Assembly (NCBI GenBank): GCA_902798695.1
Contig: CADBXK010000001.1
Span: 620,001-684,000, forward strand
Direction of reading: 5' to 3'
Length of the DNA stretch: 64,000 nt
Origin: Oscillospiraceae bacterium
GTDB taxonomy: Bacteria; Bacillota; Clostridia; Oscillospirales; Ruminococcaceae
In this document: piece after piece, positions 1 through 9,556 of the stretch
Layout of the letters: each line of letters starts with the position of its first letter
Position numbering within the stretch: position 1 is the stretch's first letter
Position numbers and translations under genes: made by a program
The notes under the pieces: generated by a model
The model's input: only the letters and a program-made list of their open reading frames with translations
Databases searched by the model: none
Told to the model about the DNA's origin: nothing

Positions 1-3000
1 CCCTCTGCTTCAACAAATGTATTCTCTTCTTCATGAGTTACTAATCCCATGCTATCATCAGATTCCAAAGTTTCTTTTAAATTCACTTCATTATTGTTGC
101 TATCTAAAATTTTTATATTTAATGCCAAAGATTGCAATTCCTTAATCAAAACACGAAATGCTTCTGGAGCTCCTGGCTTAGGTATATTTTTACCTTTAAC
201 AATTGCTTCATATGTTTTTACTCTACCCACTATATCATCCGACTTAACTGTCAAAATTTCTTGTAAAGTATATGCAGCACCATATGCTTCCAAAGCCCAA
301 ACTTCCATTTCTCCGAATCTCTGTCCACCAAATTGAGCTTTTCCTCCTAGAGGCTGCTGCGTTACCAACGAGTATGGACCAGTAGATCTAGCATGTATTT
401 TGTCATCAACCAAGTGATGTAGCTTCAAGAAATACATATATCCAACAGTTACAGGATTATCAAACGGTTCTCCTGTTCTACCATCATATAATATCGTTTT
501 ACCATCTTCACGAAGTCCAGCTTCTTTCAAAAGCTCTCTAACATCAGATTCTCTAGCTCCATCGAAAACTGGAGTTGCAACTTTCCAGCCCAACGATTTA
601 GCTGCCATTCCAAGATGAACTTCCAAAACCTGTCCTATATTCATTCGAGAAGGAACACCCAAAGGATTAAGAACAATATCAAGAGGTCTACCATTAGGCA
701 AGAATGGCATATCTTCTTGTGGCAAAATTCTCGAAACAACACCCTTGTTTCCATGACGTCCAGCCATCTTATCTCCAACGCTTATTTTACGTTTTTGAAT
801 AATATAGCAACGAACAACCATATTAACACCAGGTGAAAGTTCGTCAGAATTTTCTCTAGTAAACACCTTAATATCTTTTACTATACCATATTCTCCATGT
901 GGAACACGAAGTGATGTATCACGAACTTCTCTTGCTTTTTCTCCAAAAATAGCTCTAAGCAAACGTTCTTCCGCAGTTAGCTCTGTTTCACCTTTAGGAG
1001 TAACCTTTCCAACCAAAATATCTCCAGATCTAACTTCAGCACCAATTCTAATTATTCCGTTTTCATCAAGATTCTTTAAAGAGTCCTCACCAACATTAGG
1101 AATTTCTCTAGTAATTTCTTCAGGTCCGAGCTTTGTATCTCTAGTTTGACATTCATACTTTTCAATATGAATTGAAGTATAAACATCATCTCTAACTATA
1201 TTTTCATTAATCAAAACAGCATCTTCATAGTTATAACCTTCCCATGTCATAAACCCAATCAATGCGTTCTTTCCTAAACTAATTTCCCCCTGATCAGTAG
1301 CAGGTCCATCAGCAATAACCTGACCTTTAGTAACTTTATCTCCCCTGTTAACTATAGGTCTTTGGTTTACGCATGTGCTCTGGTTAGAACGAGCAAATTT
1401 TATTAATTTATATTCATGCTTAACATTTTGATCATCTGTAACAACAATTTTATCTCCTGAAACCGAAGACACAATTCCATCAACATCAGATGTAACAACA
1501 ACACCCGAGTCAACAGCGGCTTTATATTCCATTCCTGTTCCAACAATTGGAGCTTCTGTTTTAAGCAAAGGCACAGCCTGACGTTGCATGTTAGCACCCA
1601 TCAACGCACGGTTTGCGTCATCATTTTCCAAGAAAGGAATCATAGCAGTCGCAATAGAAACAACCATCTTAGGTGAAACATCCATAAAGTCAACCGCTTC
1701 ACGTTCAATTTCCAAAATCTGATCACGACATCTAGCATTAACACGAGGTCTTTCAAATTTACTATCCTCAGTTAAAGGCTCATTAGCCTGTGCTACAACA
1801 TAATTATCTTCAACATCAGCTGTCATATATACAACTTCATCAGTTACTGTTCCCGTTTCTTTATCAACACGTCTGTATGGAGCCTCAATAAATCCATACT
1901 CATTTAATCTAGCAAAAGATGCTAAATATGATATCAATCCGATGTTAGGCCCTTCAGGTGTTTCAATAGGACACATTCTACCATAATGTGAATAATGAAC
2001 ATCTCGAACCTCAAATCCAGCTCTATCACGTGAAAGACCACCTGGTCCAAGCGCAGACAAACGACGTTTATGCGTCAATTCTGCCAATGGGTTTGTTTGA
2101 TCCATAAATTGAGAAAGAGGAGATGAACCGAAAAATTCTTTTATAGCTGCAACAACCGGACGAATATTTATCAAAGCCTGAGGAGTTATAACGTCAGAAT
2201 CTTGAGCTTGAAGTGTCATACGTTCACGAATAACACGTTCCATTCTAGAAAATCCTATACGGAATTGATTTTGTAACAATTCTCCAACACTTCTAATACG
2301 TCTGTTTCCTAAATGATCTATATCATCTATTACTCCAATATTTCTAGCCAAACAACTTATGTAATTTATTGAAGCAAAAATATCATCTTTTATTATATAC
2401 TTAGGAACCAATTTATCAACATTATCTCTAATTGCTTCCTTTAGTTCTTCTTCATCAGTATATTGCTCAATAAGCGCACGCAAAACATTATATCTAACTT
2501 TTTCATGTATATCATACTCTTTTGGATCTATGTCAACAAAATCAGTTATGTCAACCATGCCGTTAGAAATAACTTTAACTATATCTCCATCAACATCCAC
2601 ATAAACAACAGAAATTCCTGCTTTTTCTATAGACATTGCTTTTTCTTTAGTTAAAATCTCACCAGCATCAGCTAAAATTTCACCAGTTAACTCATCGATA
2701 ACTGGCTGAGCAAGTTTTTGTCCAGCGATTCTATAACCTATAGCAAGTTTCTTATTATATTTATATCTACCAACACGAGACAAATCATAACGTCTTTCAT
2801 CGAAAAACAAGTTTCTAATATGAGTAACAGCAGAATCGATAGTTGGTGGCTCTCCCGGTCTGAGCTTTCTATATACTTCTAGTAAAGCTTCCTCTCCGTT
2901 TTTAGTATTATCCTTATCTGTTATAGTTTGAGCTATGCGTTTGTCCTCACCAAAAATATCATAAATTTCTTGATCTATTCCATTAAAATTAGTAAAAACA

Positions 3001-3635
3001 TCTTCTCCATCGTCGCAAACATCTTTAACCATCAATAACGCACGCAAGAAAACTGTTACTGGTATCTTCCTATTTTTATCTATTCTAACGTAACAAATAT
3101 CATTAGAATCGGTTTCAAATTCCAACCAAGCACCCCTGTTAGGAATTACCGTTGTAGAAAATTTCTTCTTTCCGACTTTATCATACTCACTACTATAATA
3201 AATACCTGGCGAACGAACCAATTGAGAAACTATAACACGTTCTGCTCCGTTAATAATGAAAGTTCCACTAGGGGTCATTAGCGGAAAATCTCCCATAAAT
3301 ATTTCTTGTTCTTTGATTTCACCAGTTTCCATATTTTTCAAGCGAACTTTAACACGAAGTGGAACAGCATAGTTAGCATCACGTTCCTTACATTCCATTA
3401 TGTCGTATTTAGGTTCGGAATCAAAACGATAATCTACAAATTCAAGGAATAAATTACCCGAATGATCTGATATACACGAAGCATCTCTAAACACTTCCTT
3501 AAGACCACATTTAACAAACCATTCATATGAATTTTTTTGAACCTCAATAAGATTAGGCATACTCAACACTTCGTTGATCCTTGCAAAACTCATTCTTGTG
3601 GTTTTTCCCATTTCTACGGGCTTGACATTCACCAT
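1..3635 (-). CDS. rpoB: RNA polymerase beta subunit (3' end cut off)
   Basis: Beta subunit of RNA polymerase, which forms much of the catalytic cleft and the rifampicin pocket. The start ATG at 3635 follows a GGAGG site with good spacing. About 1211 codons are in the window and only the last few can be missing, because the conserved end ([13 protein letters not shown]) is passed and an acidic tail follows. The rifampicin region reads [20 protein letters not shown] then [13 protein letters not shown], near 2020-2140. The histidine and arginines that contact rifampicin are present, but the usual Q after the two serines (E. coli Gln510) is [13 protein letters not shown] and [17 protein letters not shown] are also visible. 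The gene has its own promoter and no rplJ/rplL just upstream. Identity is certain. Confidence 0.98.
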   Translation of the reverse strand, partial: MVNVKPVEMGKTTRMSFARINEVLSMPNLIEVQKNSYEWFVKCGLKEVFRDASCISDHSGNLFLEFVDYRFDSEPKYDIMECKERDANYAVPLRVKVRLKNMETGEIKEQEIFMGDFPLMTPSGTFIINGAERVIVSQLVRSPGIYYSSEYDKVGKKKFSTTVIPNRGAWLEFETDSNDICYVRIDKNRKIPVTVFLRALLMVKDVCDDGEDVFTNFNGIDQEIYDIFGEDKRIAQTITDKDNTKNGEEALLEVYRKLRPGEPPTIDSAVTHIRNLFFDERRYDLSRVGRYKYNKKLAIGYRIAGQKLAQPVIDELTGEILADAGEILTKEKAMSIEKAGISVVYVDVDGDIVKVISNGMVDITDFVDIDPKEYDIHEKVRYNVLRALIEQYTDEEELKEAIRDNVDKLVPKYIIKDDIFASINYISCLARNIGVIDDIDHLGNRRIRSVGELLQNQFRIGFSRMERVIRERMTLQAQDSDVITPQALINIRPVVAAIKEFFGSSPLSQFMDQTNPLAELTHKRRLSALGPGGLSRDRAGFEVRDVHYSHYGRMCPIETPEGPNIGLISYLASFARLNEYGFIEAPYRRVDKETGTVTDEVVYMTADVEDNYVVAQANEPLTEDSKFERPRVNARCRDQILEIEREAVDFMDVSPKMVVSIATAMIPFLENDDANRALMGANMQRQAVPLLKTEAPIVGTGMEYKAAVDSGVVVTSDVDGIVSSVSGDKIVVTDDQNVKHEYKLIKFARSNQSTCVNQRPIVNRGDKVTKGQVIADGPATDQGEISLGKNALIGFMTWEGYNYEDAVLINENIVRDDVYTSIHIEKYECQTRDTKLGPEEITREIPNVGEDSLKNLDENGIIRIGAEVRSGDILVGKVTPKGETELTAEERLLRAIFGEKAREVRDTSLRVPHGEYGIVKDIKVFTRENSDELSPGVNMVVRCYIIQKRKISVGDKMAGRHGNKGVVSRILPQEDMPFLPNGRPLDIVLNPLGVPSRMNIGQVLEVHLGMAAKSLGWKVATPVFDGARESDVRELLKEAGLREDGKTILYDGRTGEPFDNPVTVGYMYFLKLHHLVDDKIHARSTGPYSLVTQQPLGGKAQFGGQRFGEMEVWALEAYGAAYTLQEILTVKSDDIVGRVKTYEAIVKGKNIPKPGAPEAFRVLIKELQSLALNIKILDSNNNEVNLKETLESDDSMGLVTHEEENTFVEAE

Positions 3636-3832
3636 AGGCTTTTAATTCCTCCGTTTCTGATTTTACTAAAATATGTCTTCATTAATAATAACGAATATTG
3701 TCACTGCCTGATATAAAACACAAATAAAAAATATTTAAAAATGCTCAACCCACAACTAATTTTTCGTAGCTTGAACATGTAAAATATAAACTAAAAATCA
3801 GCCCAACAACCCATATTAAAGCATACTGTATT

Positions 3833-3861
3833 ATTATATAATAACTAGCAAAGCATGTCAA
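3833..3861 (-). promoter_or_regulatory. Consensus SigA promoter of rpoB
   Basis: On the minus strand a perfect -35 TTGACA (3856-3861) and a perfect -10 TATAAT (3833-3838) are separated by 17 bases. Transcription would begin near 3826 and leave a leader of about 190 bases before the rpoB ATG. I see no obvious terminator or riboswitch fold in that leader. The rest of the divergent intergenic region (3636-4082) is AT-rich and holds the weaker trkH promoter. Confidence 0.88.
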
Positions 3862-3988
3862 GACCAATCATAAAAACCAATTAATTTATCAAAAACAATA
3901 CACTCTACTATAATGTATATATTACATTTTAAATAGTAAAAATTATGCAAATATTTGTTTTACGGGAAAATTAACATAAAATCAATCA

Positions 3989-4016
3989 TTGTATTTATTC
4001 CATATTATGATAAAAT
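3989..4016 (+). promoter_or_regulatory. Probable promoter of the potassium transporter gene
   Basis: TTGTAT and TAAAAT separated by 16 bases lie about 70 bases upstream of the transporter start and diverge from the rpoB promoter. The match is moderate. A GAAGGGGG ribosome site lies about 11 bases before the ATG at 4083, and a second in-frame ATG at 4092 is a possible alternative start. Confidence 0.45.
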
Positions 4017-4082
4017 AAGTTTGTAATAATATGTTTTGTAGTAATATGTAGTTAAAGTTCAATCGAAGGGGGCAAAACAAAA

Positions 4083-5450
4083 ATGCTTCAAATGTCAAAA
4101 AGAAAAAACATATTAACAGATAATCCTGTTCGCACAATTTGTCTAAGTTTTATTTCAGTAATTGTTCTCGGAGCTCTCATACTTTTTTTACCAATATCTT
4201 CAACCTCAGAAAGTACACCGTCTTTTTTTGAGTGCCTATTCATCGCAACATCCGCAACATGTGTTGCCGGCCTGTCTTTGAACGACACTTTTCATACATG
4301 GTCTGTTTTTGGTCAATCAATCATAATGTGTTTAATACAAATTGGAGGCTTAGGCTTAGTAACTTTCTCATCCATATTCTCTCTATCATTAAATAAAAAA
4401 TTAAGTTTGAAAAACATGCGGTTAGCCAATTCACAAATCACTACAAACGATTTTGCTAATATTTCATCTTTGTTTGTAAATGTTATTCGCATAACGTTAT
4501 TTTGTGAATGTATTGGCGCCGCATTTTTGTGCATACCTTTTTGCAAACAATATGGGTTGCACGGAATTTTTATGGCAATATTCACTTCTGTTTCGTCATA
4601 TTGTAACTCCGGCCTTGATATAAACGGTTTTATTTCTCCAGGTTGTAGTTTTATTCCATTTAGAAATGATCTAATTGTAGTTATTACTATTAGCATTCTA
4701 ACTGTTTTAGGTGGAATAGGTTTTGTTGTAATAAACGATCTAATACAATTAAAAAAATCACATAAAAAAATTAAATTTTTGTCTTTCCACTCAAAATTAG
4801 CTTTGTTTTTTACAGCCATTTTCATTGTCATTGGAACCATAACAATACTAATTATGGAGTGGTCTAATACTTTAGCTGATATGAACTTTTTCGAAAAAAT
4901 CACCACATCAGCATTCAGTTCAATAACAGCAAGATCTGCAGGCTTTTCAGTTATTGATTATTCTCAAACAACAACATTTACTAAATTGTTTACTTGCTTC
5001 TTAATGTTCATTGGAGCATGTCCTGGCGGAACAGGTGGCGGAATAAAAATAACCACTATGATAGTGCTATTTATGACAACCATATGCGTAATTAAAAATT
5101 CCGAAGACACTACAATATTTAAACGCAAAATTAATAAAAACACAGTATATAAAGCAATTTCATTGCTATTTATATCATCATCATTGATTACAGCAGCAAC
5201 AATTATATTTTACGTATCCAACCCCGATATTAAATTGGTGGATTTATTCTTTTCCATTATTACAGCTTTCGGAACTGTAGGAATATCAACAATAAATGTA
5301 CAAGATCTGTCAGACATTTCAAAATACACACTAATACTTTTAATGTATATAGGTAGAGTAGGTCCCCTTTCATTTGCTTTAATGTTTGGAATAAACTCAA
5401 AATCAAAAAAACATGTTTCTTTACCAGAAGGCAATATATATGTTGGATAA
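4083..5450 (+). CDS. TrkH/KtrB-family potassium uptake protein
   Basis: Ion-conducting membrane subunit of a Trk/Ktr potassium uptake system, 455 residues, the usual KtrB size. Four pore-loop repeats are visible: SATCVAGL near residue 60, SYCNSGLDI near 175, TARSAGFSV near 285 and FGTVGISTI near 395. The first three keep the glycine that lines the filter. A glycine-rich helix break, CPGGTGGGIK, sits near 320. Such proteins normally need a cytoplasmic RCK partner (KtrA/TrkA), and none is encoded in this window. The gene stands alone between its own promoter and a bidirectional terminator. The family is secure, but the ion coupling (H+, Na+ or none) cannot be told. Confidence 0.92.
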   Translation: MLQMSKRKNILTDNPVRTICLSFISVIVLGALILFLPISSTSESTPSFFECLFIATSATCVAGLSLNDTFHTWSVFGQSIIMCLIQIGGLGLVTFSSIFSLSLNKKLSLKNMRLANSQITTNDFANISSLFVNVIRITLFCECIGAAFLCIPFCKQYGLHGIFMAIFTSVSSYCNSGLDINGFISPGCSFIPFRNDLIVVITISILTVLGGIGFVVINDLIQLKKSHKKIKFLSFHSKLALFFTAIFIVIGTITILIMEWSNTLADMNFFEKITTSAFSSITARSAGFSVIDYSQTTTFTKLFTCFLMFIGACPGGTGGGIKITTMIVLFMTTICVIKNSEDTTIFKRKINKNTVYKAISLLFISSSLITAATIIFYVSNPDIKLVDLFFSIITAFGTVGISTINVQDLSDISKYTLILLMYIGRVGPLSFALMFGINSKSKKHVSLPEGNIYVG

Positions 5451-5451
5451 C

Positions 5452-5496
5452 AAAAATAGAGTGCATGTCAATTAAAACGACACGCACTCTATTTTT
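5452..5496. terminator. Bidirectional terminator between convergent genes
   Basis: AAAAATAGAGTGC pairs with GCACTCTATTTTT, and an inner arm continues the stem with one mismatch. A-runs and T-runs flank both sides, so it can end transcription from both the potassium transporter and the NSS transporter. Confidence 0.88.
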
Positions 5497-5531
5497 ATAT
5501 GTATTTTAATGAATCAACACAAAGAAATTAG

Positions 5532-6851
5532 CTAGTTAAAAACAATACTAACAACATATGTAATTAAAATCAAACCAACAAAAACATATCTTGTGGTGAA
5601 ATCAAAAAACTTTCCAACAGGCTTTTGTCTCCCCAATCCAACTTGTTCATGAACAAACTTTTTACCACAAACCCAGAAAAACATAATTCCAGCTAAAAGT
5701 GCACCTAGCGGAACAACATAAACAGATAAGATATCCATCCAAATTCCAACAATCTCTGCGTTTTCAATTAAGACACCAACACAAGTAGCAATAGCTCCTA
5801 TAACCGCAACAGACTTTCCACGGGATAAACCTAAGTGAGATTGAAAGAATTCAACAGGTGCTTCAAACAAATTAACTAAAGAAGTAATAGCAGCAAACAA
5901 AACTGCAACAAAAAATATAATAGCCACAAATTGCCCAGCTGGCAAAAGTTTAAAAATCATTGGCATCGTTATAAACATAAGTGGTGGACCAGATTTCAAT
6001 TCCGACTCAAGTCCGAAAGAAAACACAGCTGGAATAATAACAATAGCTGCTAGGATCGACGCAACAAAACTAAAAAAGCAAATATTTTTAGCACTAGAAA
6101 TAACGTCCTCTTTATCACTCAAATAACTTCCATATATTATTGTTCCTGAACCAGCCAATGAAAGCGAGAAAAATGCCTGACCTAATGCAGCAATCCATGT
6201 TTTAGGATCTGCCAAACACTCCCAGTTAGGAGTAAACAAGTATGCATATCCTTCCAAGGCCTTAGGTGTAAAAAGCACAAATACCGCAAGTAACAAAAAC
6301 ATTATAAAAAACGCTGGCATAACGATCTTATTTAATTTTTCTATACCACCAGACACTCCAAAAAACATCACTATAAAGGTAATAAGTAATGCAATAATAT
6401 GCCACGGCACACTGGAAAAACTACCAGTTATATTTTGAAAATATTCAACAGAGTTTTCATTCAAAATCGACCCTGTAATACTTCCACCAATAAATTTTAT
6501 AACCCAACCTACAATAACCGAATATCCTATACCAATTAACAAACAGCCTATAAGAGGAATTGCTCCCAAATAGTGTCCATGCTTTATATTTCTAGTTTGC
6601 AACGCCTTCTTAAAAGCCCCTAGAGGCCCTGTTTTCATAGCTCTACCAAATGCTATCTCACCAACAACTCCCGAACTCCCTAAAATAACCATAAAAATCA
6701 CAAAAGGTATTAAAAAAGCCGAACCGCCATATTGGCCTAATCTATATGGGAATAGCCATATATTTCCCATCCCCACTGCAGAGCCAACACATGCTAGAAC
6801 AAAGCCGACTTTTCCGCTAAATTTTCCCTTAGCAGTTCCATTAGGACTCAT
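5532..6851 (-). CDS. Neurotransmitter:sodium symporter (NSS/SNF) family transporter
   Basis: Sodium-coupled amino acid transporter of the LeuT fold, 439 residues, with about 11 hydrophobic segments, as in the shorter bacterial branch (MhsT, Tyt1). TM1 carries GSAVGMGNIWLFPY (residues 23-36) followed by GQYGGSAFLIPF. Glycines and the asparagine of the sodium site are kept. The arginine that in LeuT (NFLRFP, Arg30) forms the outer gate is a leucine here (Leu33). Start ATG 6851 follows AAAGGGGATG. Single gene with a strong promoter and its own terminator. The substrate is probably a hydrophobic or aromatic amino acid, but that is only family knowledge. Confidence 0.92.
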   Translation of the reverse strand: MSPNGTAKGKFSGKVGFVLACVGSAVGMGNIWLFPYRLGQYGGSAFLIPFVIFMVILGSSGVVGEIAFGRAMKTGPLGAFKKALQTRNIKHGHYLGAIPLIGCLLIGIGYSVIVGWVIKFIGGSITGSILNENSVEYFQNITGSFSSVPWHIIALLITFIVMFFGVSGGIEKLNKIVMPAFFIMFLLLAVFVLFTPKALEGYAYLFTPNWECLADPKTWIAALGQAFFSLSLAGSGTIIYGSYLSDKEDVISSAKNICFFSFVASILAAIVIIPAVFSFGLESELKSGPPLMFITMPMIFKLLPAGQFVAIIFFVAVLFAAITSLVNLFEAPVEFFQSHLGLSRGKSVAVIGAIATCVGVLIENAEIVGIWMDILSVYVVPLGALLAGIMFFWVCGKKFVHEQVGLGRQKPVGKFFDFTTRYVFVGLILITYVVSIVFN

Positions 6852-6915
6852 AAATGACCATCCCCTTTAATAAAATTTATTTTTTAATTATATATTTATA
6901 AAATATATGTCGATA

Positions 6916-6944
6916 ATTATAGCACAGTTTGCATACCGTGTCAA
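6916..6944 (-). promoter_or_regulatory. Consensus SigA promoter of the NSS transporter
   Basis: TTGACA (6939-6944) and TATAAT (6916-6921) on the minus strand are separated by exactly 17 bases. It lies about 65 bases upstream of the start codon and has no overlapping operator-like repeat. Confidence 0.88.
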
Positions 6945-7010
6945 TCGAATTTCCCCATATTTACAGTATATTTTCAATATTCTACATTTATGACAAGCAA
7001 ATATATTTTT

Positions 7011-7044
7011 ACATAAAAAATACACGGACCAAAAGATCCGTGTA
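7011..7044 (-). terminator. Terminator of the small lipoprotein gene
   Basis: Minus-strand hairpin with arms ACACGGATC and GGTCCGTGT and a TTTT loop, followed by a T-rich run. It lies about 20 bases after the lipoprotein stop codon. Confidence 0.82.
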
Positions 7045-7064
7045 AATAACTAATCTATACGCAA

Positions 7065-7277
7065 CTAGTTAGCTTTGCTTGAGCTTGCAGCGCTGCTTGA
7101 ACTTTCAGCTTTGCTTGAGCTTTCAGCTTTGCTTGAGCTTTCAGCTTTGCTTGAGCTTGAAGCTTTGCTTGAGCTTGCAGCACTACTCTTAGAACTTGAA
7201 GAGTTGTTACCACAACCTGTCAAAGCAAAAGAACAACAAAGAACTGCTGCTGATACCAATGCAATAACCTTTTTCAT
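7065..7277 (-). CDS. Small Ser/Ala/Lys-repeat lipoprotein
   Basis: Predicted 70-residue lipoprotein. The N-terminus MKKVIALVSAAVLCCSFAL is followed by the lipobox LTGC and then almost only Ser, Ala, Lys and Glu in SSSKAE units. The start is ATG 7277, because AAAGGAG lies 9 bases upstream. A farther in-frame start at 7310 would put this ribosome site inside the gene. After processing only about 47 residues would remain, anchored by Cys and without a folded domain, so it could be a surface spacer or decoy or carry a signal. The coding repeats come from 18-bp tandem copies. Function unknown. Confidence 0.72.
   Translation of the reverse strand: MKKVIALVSAAVLCCSFALTGCGNNSSSSKSSAASSSKASSSSKAESSSKAESSSKAESSSSAASSSKAN
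7094..7183 (-). repeat. 18-bp tandem repeats inside the lipoprotein gene
   Basis: Four near-perfect copies of an 18-base unit (TGCTTGAGCTTTCAGCTT on the plus strand) start at 7094, 7112, 7130 and 7148, and a fifth diverged copy starts at 7166. Each encodes six residues (SSSKAE with variants). Copy number could change by slippage without breaking the frame. Confidence 0.88.
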
Positions 7278-7313
7278 GTACAAATATCTCCTTTCTGAGT
7301 TAGTAAGCATAAA

Positions 7314-7391
7314 TCAAATTACTTTAACTCTCTGCACAAACACTAAAACAATTTTTAAAATTGCTACAGTCAGTGCAATAACCTTTTTCAT
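7314..7391 (-). pseudogene. Truncated copy of the lipoprotein start
   Basis: On the minus strand an ATG at 7391 begins MKKVIALTVAILKIVLVFV and stops after 25 codons at 7314. The DNA just around the start (GCAATAACCTTTTTCATG on the plus strand) is identical to the start of the intact lipoprotein gene 114 bases away. There is no ribosome site and no lipobox, so it looks like the decayed 5' end of a duplicated gene. The surrounding 7392-7590 shows no other gene. Confidence 0.5.
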
Positions 7392-7591
7392 GACTGCAAA
7401 TTTAAACAAATGCAATCAATCAAAAATAAATATTTTACACTACAACTCGTGCAAAAATTTATCTAAGAGATAGTCTATCATCTGAACCCCATGTAATCAA
7501 GAAAACCGGCGCCAAATGTAATAATTTGGATTTAAAATGATACTTTTTTTACTTTTTTATCAATTTTTTATTTCTATTTTTATGAATTTTA

Positions 7592-7600
7592 TGATATAAT
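7592..7600 (+). promoter_or_regulatory. Extended -10 promoter element before the LytTR gene
   Basis: TGATATAAT is an extended -10 (TGn followed by TATAAT). No good -35 is visible in the T-rich stretch upstream. It lies about 40 bases before the start codon. Confidence 0.5.
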
Positions 7601-7641
7601 TTTTTCAAAAACATCTTTATGTCGTTGGGAGGAGATAAATA

Positions 7642-8343
7642 ATGCCTATCGCCATATTAGGACAAAAATCAACACAAAATGTATTATTGCCACATTTAAA
7701 AAATTTTTATCAAGACAAAAACCTTCAACCAGATTATGTTTTCTTTGAAAATTCTGATGAATTTTTTAAAGAAATAAAAAAACAAAACTGGAAGATAGTC
7801 ATAACTTTAAATCAAACAATAAATTTGATATATACAATAAAAAAACAACTTCCTAAATCAAAAATAATTTTTATATCACCAACAGATAAATTTGCTGTAG
7901 AAGGCTACAAAGCGAATATTTCATACTACTTATTACACCCTGTAAAATTTGAAGAATTCCAATTAGCAATGAACAAATGCCTACATTGTCTTAATAAAAA
8001 CAACGAATATATGATTGTAAATTCAAACTGGCAAAAAACACCTATATTTTTTAAAGACATATTATTCGCTGAAAAAAATGGTCACAACATAATAATTCAT
8101 ACACAAAGCAAAACCATTTCCACCCGAATGACATTCAAAGATTTTTTAGAAAAAACAAAAAAATGCCCCAATCTTATAAATTGTGTAAGAGGTGCTCTAG
8201 TAAACTTATCATGGGTTAAAGCCCTAGAATCTCAAAACTTTTTAATGACTAACGGAGAAAGAATTCCAATCAGAAGGCAAGACAGAAAAAAAATTAAACA
8301 GATATACACACAATATCTAATAGATAGCAAAAATCAAAATTAA
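7642..8343 (+). CDS. LytTR-family DNA-binding regulator with degenerate receiver domain
   Basis: Transcription regulator of 233 residues. Residues 1-115 have the length and alternating pattern of a response-regulator receiver, but the expected phospho-acceptor Asp is missing: the strand reads KIVITLNQTIN. A lysine-like ending (YLLHPVK) remains. Residues 130-225 form a LytTR domain: ILFAEKNGHNIIIH, NLINCVRGALVNLSWV, IPIRRQ. No histidine kinase is adjacent, so control by phosphorylation is unlikely. The ribosome site GGGAGGAG fits the ATG. It lies 21 bases upstream of a nitroreductase gene and is probably co-transcribed with it. Target unknown. Confidence 0.82.
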   Translation: MPIAILGQKSTQNVLLPHLKNFYQDKNLQPDYVFFENSDEFFKEIKKQNWKIVITLNQTINLIYTIKKQLPKSKIIFISPTDKFAVEGYKANISYYLLHPVKFEEFQLAMNKCLHCLNKNNEYMIVNSNWQKTPIFFKDILFAEKNGHNIIIHTQSKTISTRMTFKDFLEKTKKCPNLINCVRGALVNLSWVKALESQNFLMTNGERIPIRRQDRKKIKQIYTQYLIDSKNQN

Positions 8344-8364
8344 TTTATACGGAGGGTAAAAATT

Positions 8365-8907
8365 ATGAAACTTGAAGAATGTATAAAAACACGCAGAAGT
8401 ATACGAAAATATAAACCTACAAAGATATCACATGAAGATTTTCAAGATATAATAGCTCTAACACTTTTTTCGCCTTCTTGGAAAAATTCTCAAATCGTCA
8501 GATTCACTTTAATAGAAGACGATAACATAAAAAATAAAATAGCAGAAACATGCATGAGTGAATCTCACCATAATCAATCTATTGTGCATAATGCCCCAAA
8601 CATAATAGTAATGTCTTATATAACAGGAAAAAGCGGATTTAATAGTGATGGTTCGTTTTCAACATCTAAAGAAGATAGATGGCAAATGTTCGATTCAGGA
8701 ATTGCTGCTTCAACTCTTTGTTTAGCAGCACATGACAAAGGGTTTGGCACAGTCATTATGGGTCTATTTGACGATAATAAAGTAGCTGAAATTATAAATC
8801 TACCCAAAAACCAACAAATAGCCGCATTAATTCCAATAGGATTACCCGACATTACTCCTACCTGTCCCCCCAGAAATACTTCCGAATCAATAATAACATA
8901 TTTATAA
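8365..8907 (+). CDS. Nitroreductase-family FMN oxidoreductase
   Basis: FMN-dependent NAD(P)H oxidoreductase of 180 residues. The N-terminus KTRRSIRKYKPTKIS is the family hallmark and contributes phosphate-binding arginines. SPSWKNSQ lies near residue 37, and GIAASTLCLAAHDKGFGT near 113 is the typical helix at the flavin site. The C-terminus keeps a PIGLPD motif. The GGAGGG ribosome site fits the ATG. It follows the LytTR regulator closely. The physiological substrate (quinone, nitro compound or other) cannot be told. Confidence 0.88.
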   Translation: MKLEECIKTRRSIRKYKPTKISHEDFQDIIALTLFSPSWKNSQIVRFTLIEDDNIKNKIAETCMSESHHNQSIVHNAPNIIVMSYITGKSGFNSDGSFSTSKEDRWQMFDSGIAASTLCLAAHDKGFGTVIMGLFDDNKVAEIINLPKNQQIAALIPIGLPDITPTCPPRNTSESIITYL

Positions 8908-8956
8908 ACATAAAATTAAACAACATCAAATATATTTTAATTAAATTTAAATATGT

Positions 8957-8966
8957 ATGGTATAAT
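8957..8966 (+). promoter_or_regulatory. Extended -10 promoter of the flavin reductase-like gene
   Basis: ATGGTATAAT contains TGn directly before TATAAT. It lies about 35 bases upstream of the start and suggests that this gene can be transcribed apart from the nitroreductase. Confidence 0.55.
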
Positions 8967-9001
8967 GTAAAAATATTTAAATAATTTTTAGGAGTGATCT
9001 T

Positions 9002-9505
9002 ATGTTTGAAAAAATAGATATTAAAAATCTTTCATTTAAACCATTTGAACTAATAGGAAATGAATGGATGTTAATAACCGCAGGAGATCTACAAAGCCAT
9101 AACACAATGACTGCTAGCTGGGGTGGAGTTGGAATAATGTGGAATAATCCAGTTGTAACAACATATATTCGTCCTCAAAGATATACAAAAGAATTTATAG
9201 ACAGAGAAAAATATTTCACGGTAAGTTTCTACGACAATCAGTTCAAGCCCGCCCTACAACTTTGTGGGACAAAATCTGGCCGCGAAGTTAACAAAACAAA
9301 AGAAGCTGGCTTAACTCCTAAAATATTTGGTAAGTCAATTGCATTTGAGCAAGCAAAATTGGTAATTGTTTGTGAAAAACAATATGTTCAACAACTTGAT
9401 CCTAAAAGCTTCATAGATTGCCAAATAATAGACAGCTCATATTCCAATAACGATTTTCATTTTATGTATATTTCTAAAATTGTCGAAACATATATAAAAA
9501 AATAA
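9002..9505 (+). CDS. Flavin reductase-like FMN-binding split-barrel protein
   Basis: Protein of 167 residues of the flavin reductase-like family, which binds FMN in a dimeric split barrel. TAGDLQSHNTMTASWGGVG (residues 27-45) is the typical flavin phosphate-binding stretch. RPQRYTKEFI (near 60) and FTVSFYD (near 75) are also typical. Family members in anaerobes reduce flavin or small flavin-linked acceptors. The AGGAG site fits the ATG. The neighbouring nitroreductase suggests a shared redox role. A bidirectional terminator follows. Confidence 0.86.
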   Translation: MFEKIDIKNLSFKPFELIGNEWMLITAGDLQSHNTMTASWGGVGIMWNNPVVTTYIRPQRYTKEFIDREKYFTVSFYDNQFKPALQLCGTKSGREVNKTKEAGLTPKIFGKSIAFEQAKLVIVCEKQYVQQLDPKSFIDCQIIDSSYSNNDFHFMYISKIVETYIKK

Positions 9506-9510
9506 AAACA

Positions 9511-9556
9511 AAAAAATAACGCACACATCGTAAAATACTGTGTGCGTTATTTTTTA
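9511..9556. terminator. Bidirectional terminator
   Basis: AAAAAATAACGCACACA pairs with TGTGTGCGTTATTTTTT across a short loop. It separates the plus-strand flavin gene from the minus-strand kinase gene, and its right arm overlaps the kinase stop codon region. Confidence 0.88.

Noticed and set aside
4313-4906. Minus-strand frame of 197 codons within the potassium transporter gene
   Set aside because: Antisense shadow of a well-supported gene; no family match.
7075-7473. Leucine-rich open frame of 132 codons on the plus strand
   Set aside because: It is the mirror of the Ser/Ala repeats of the lipoprotein gene; no ribosome site.
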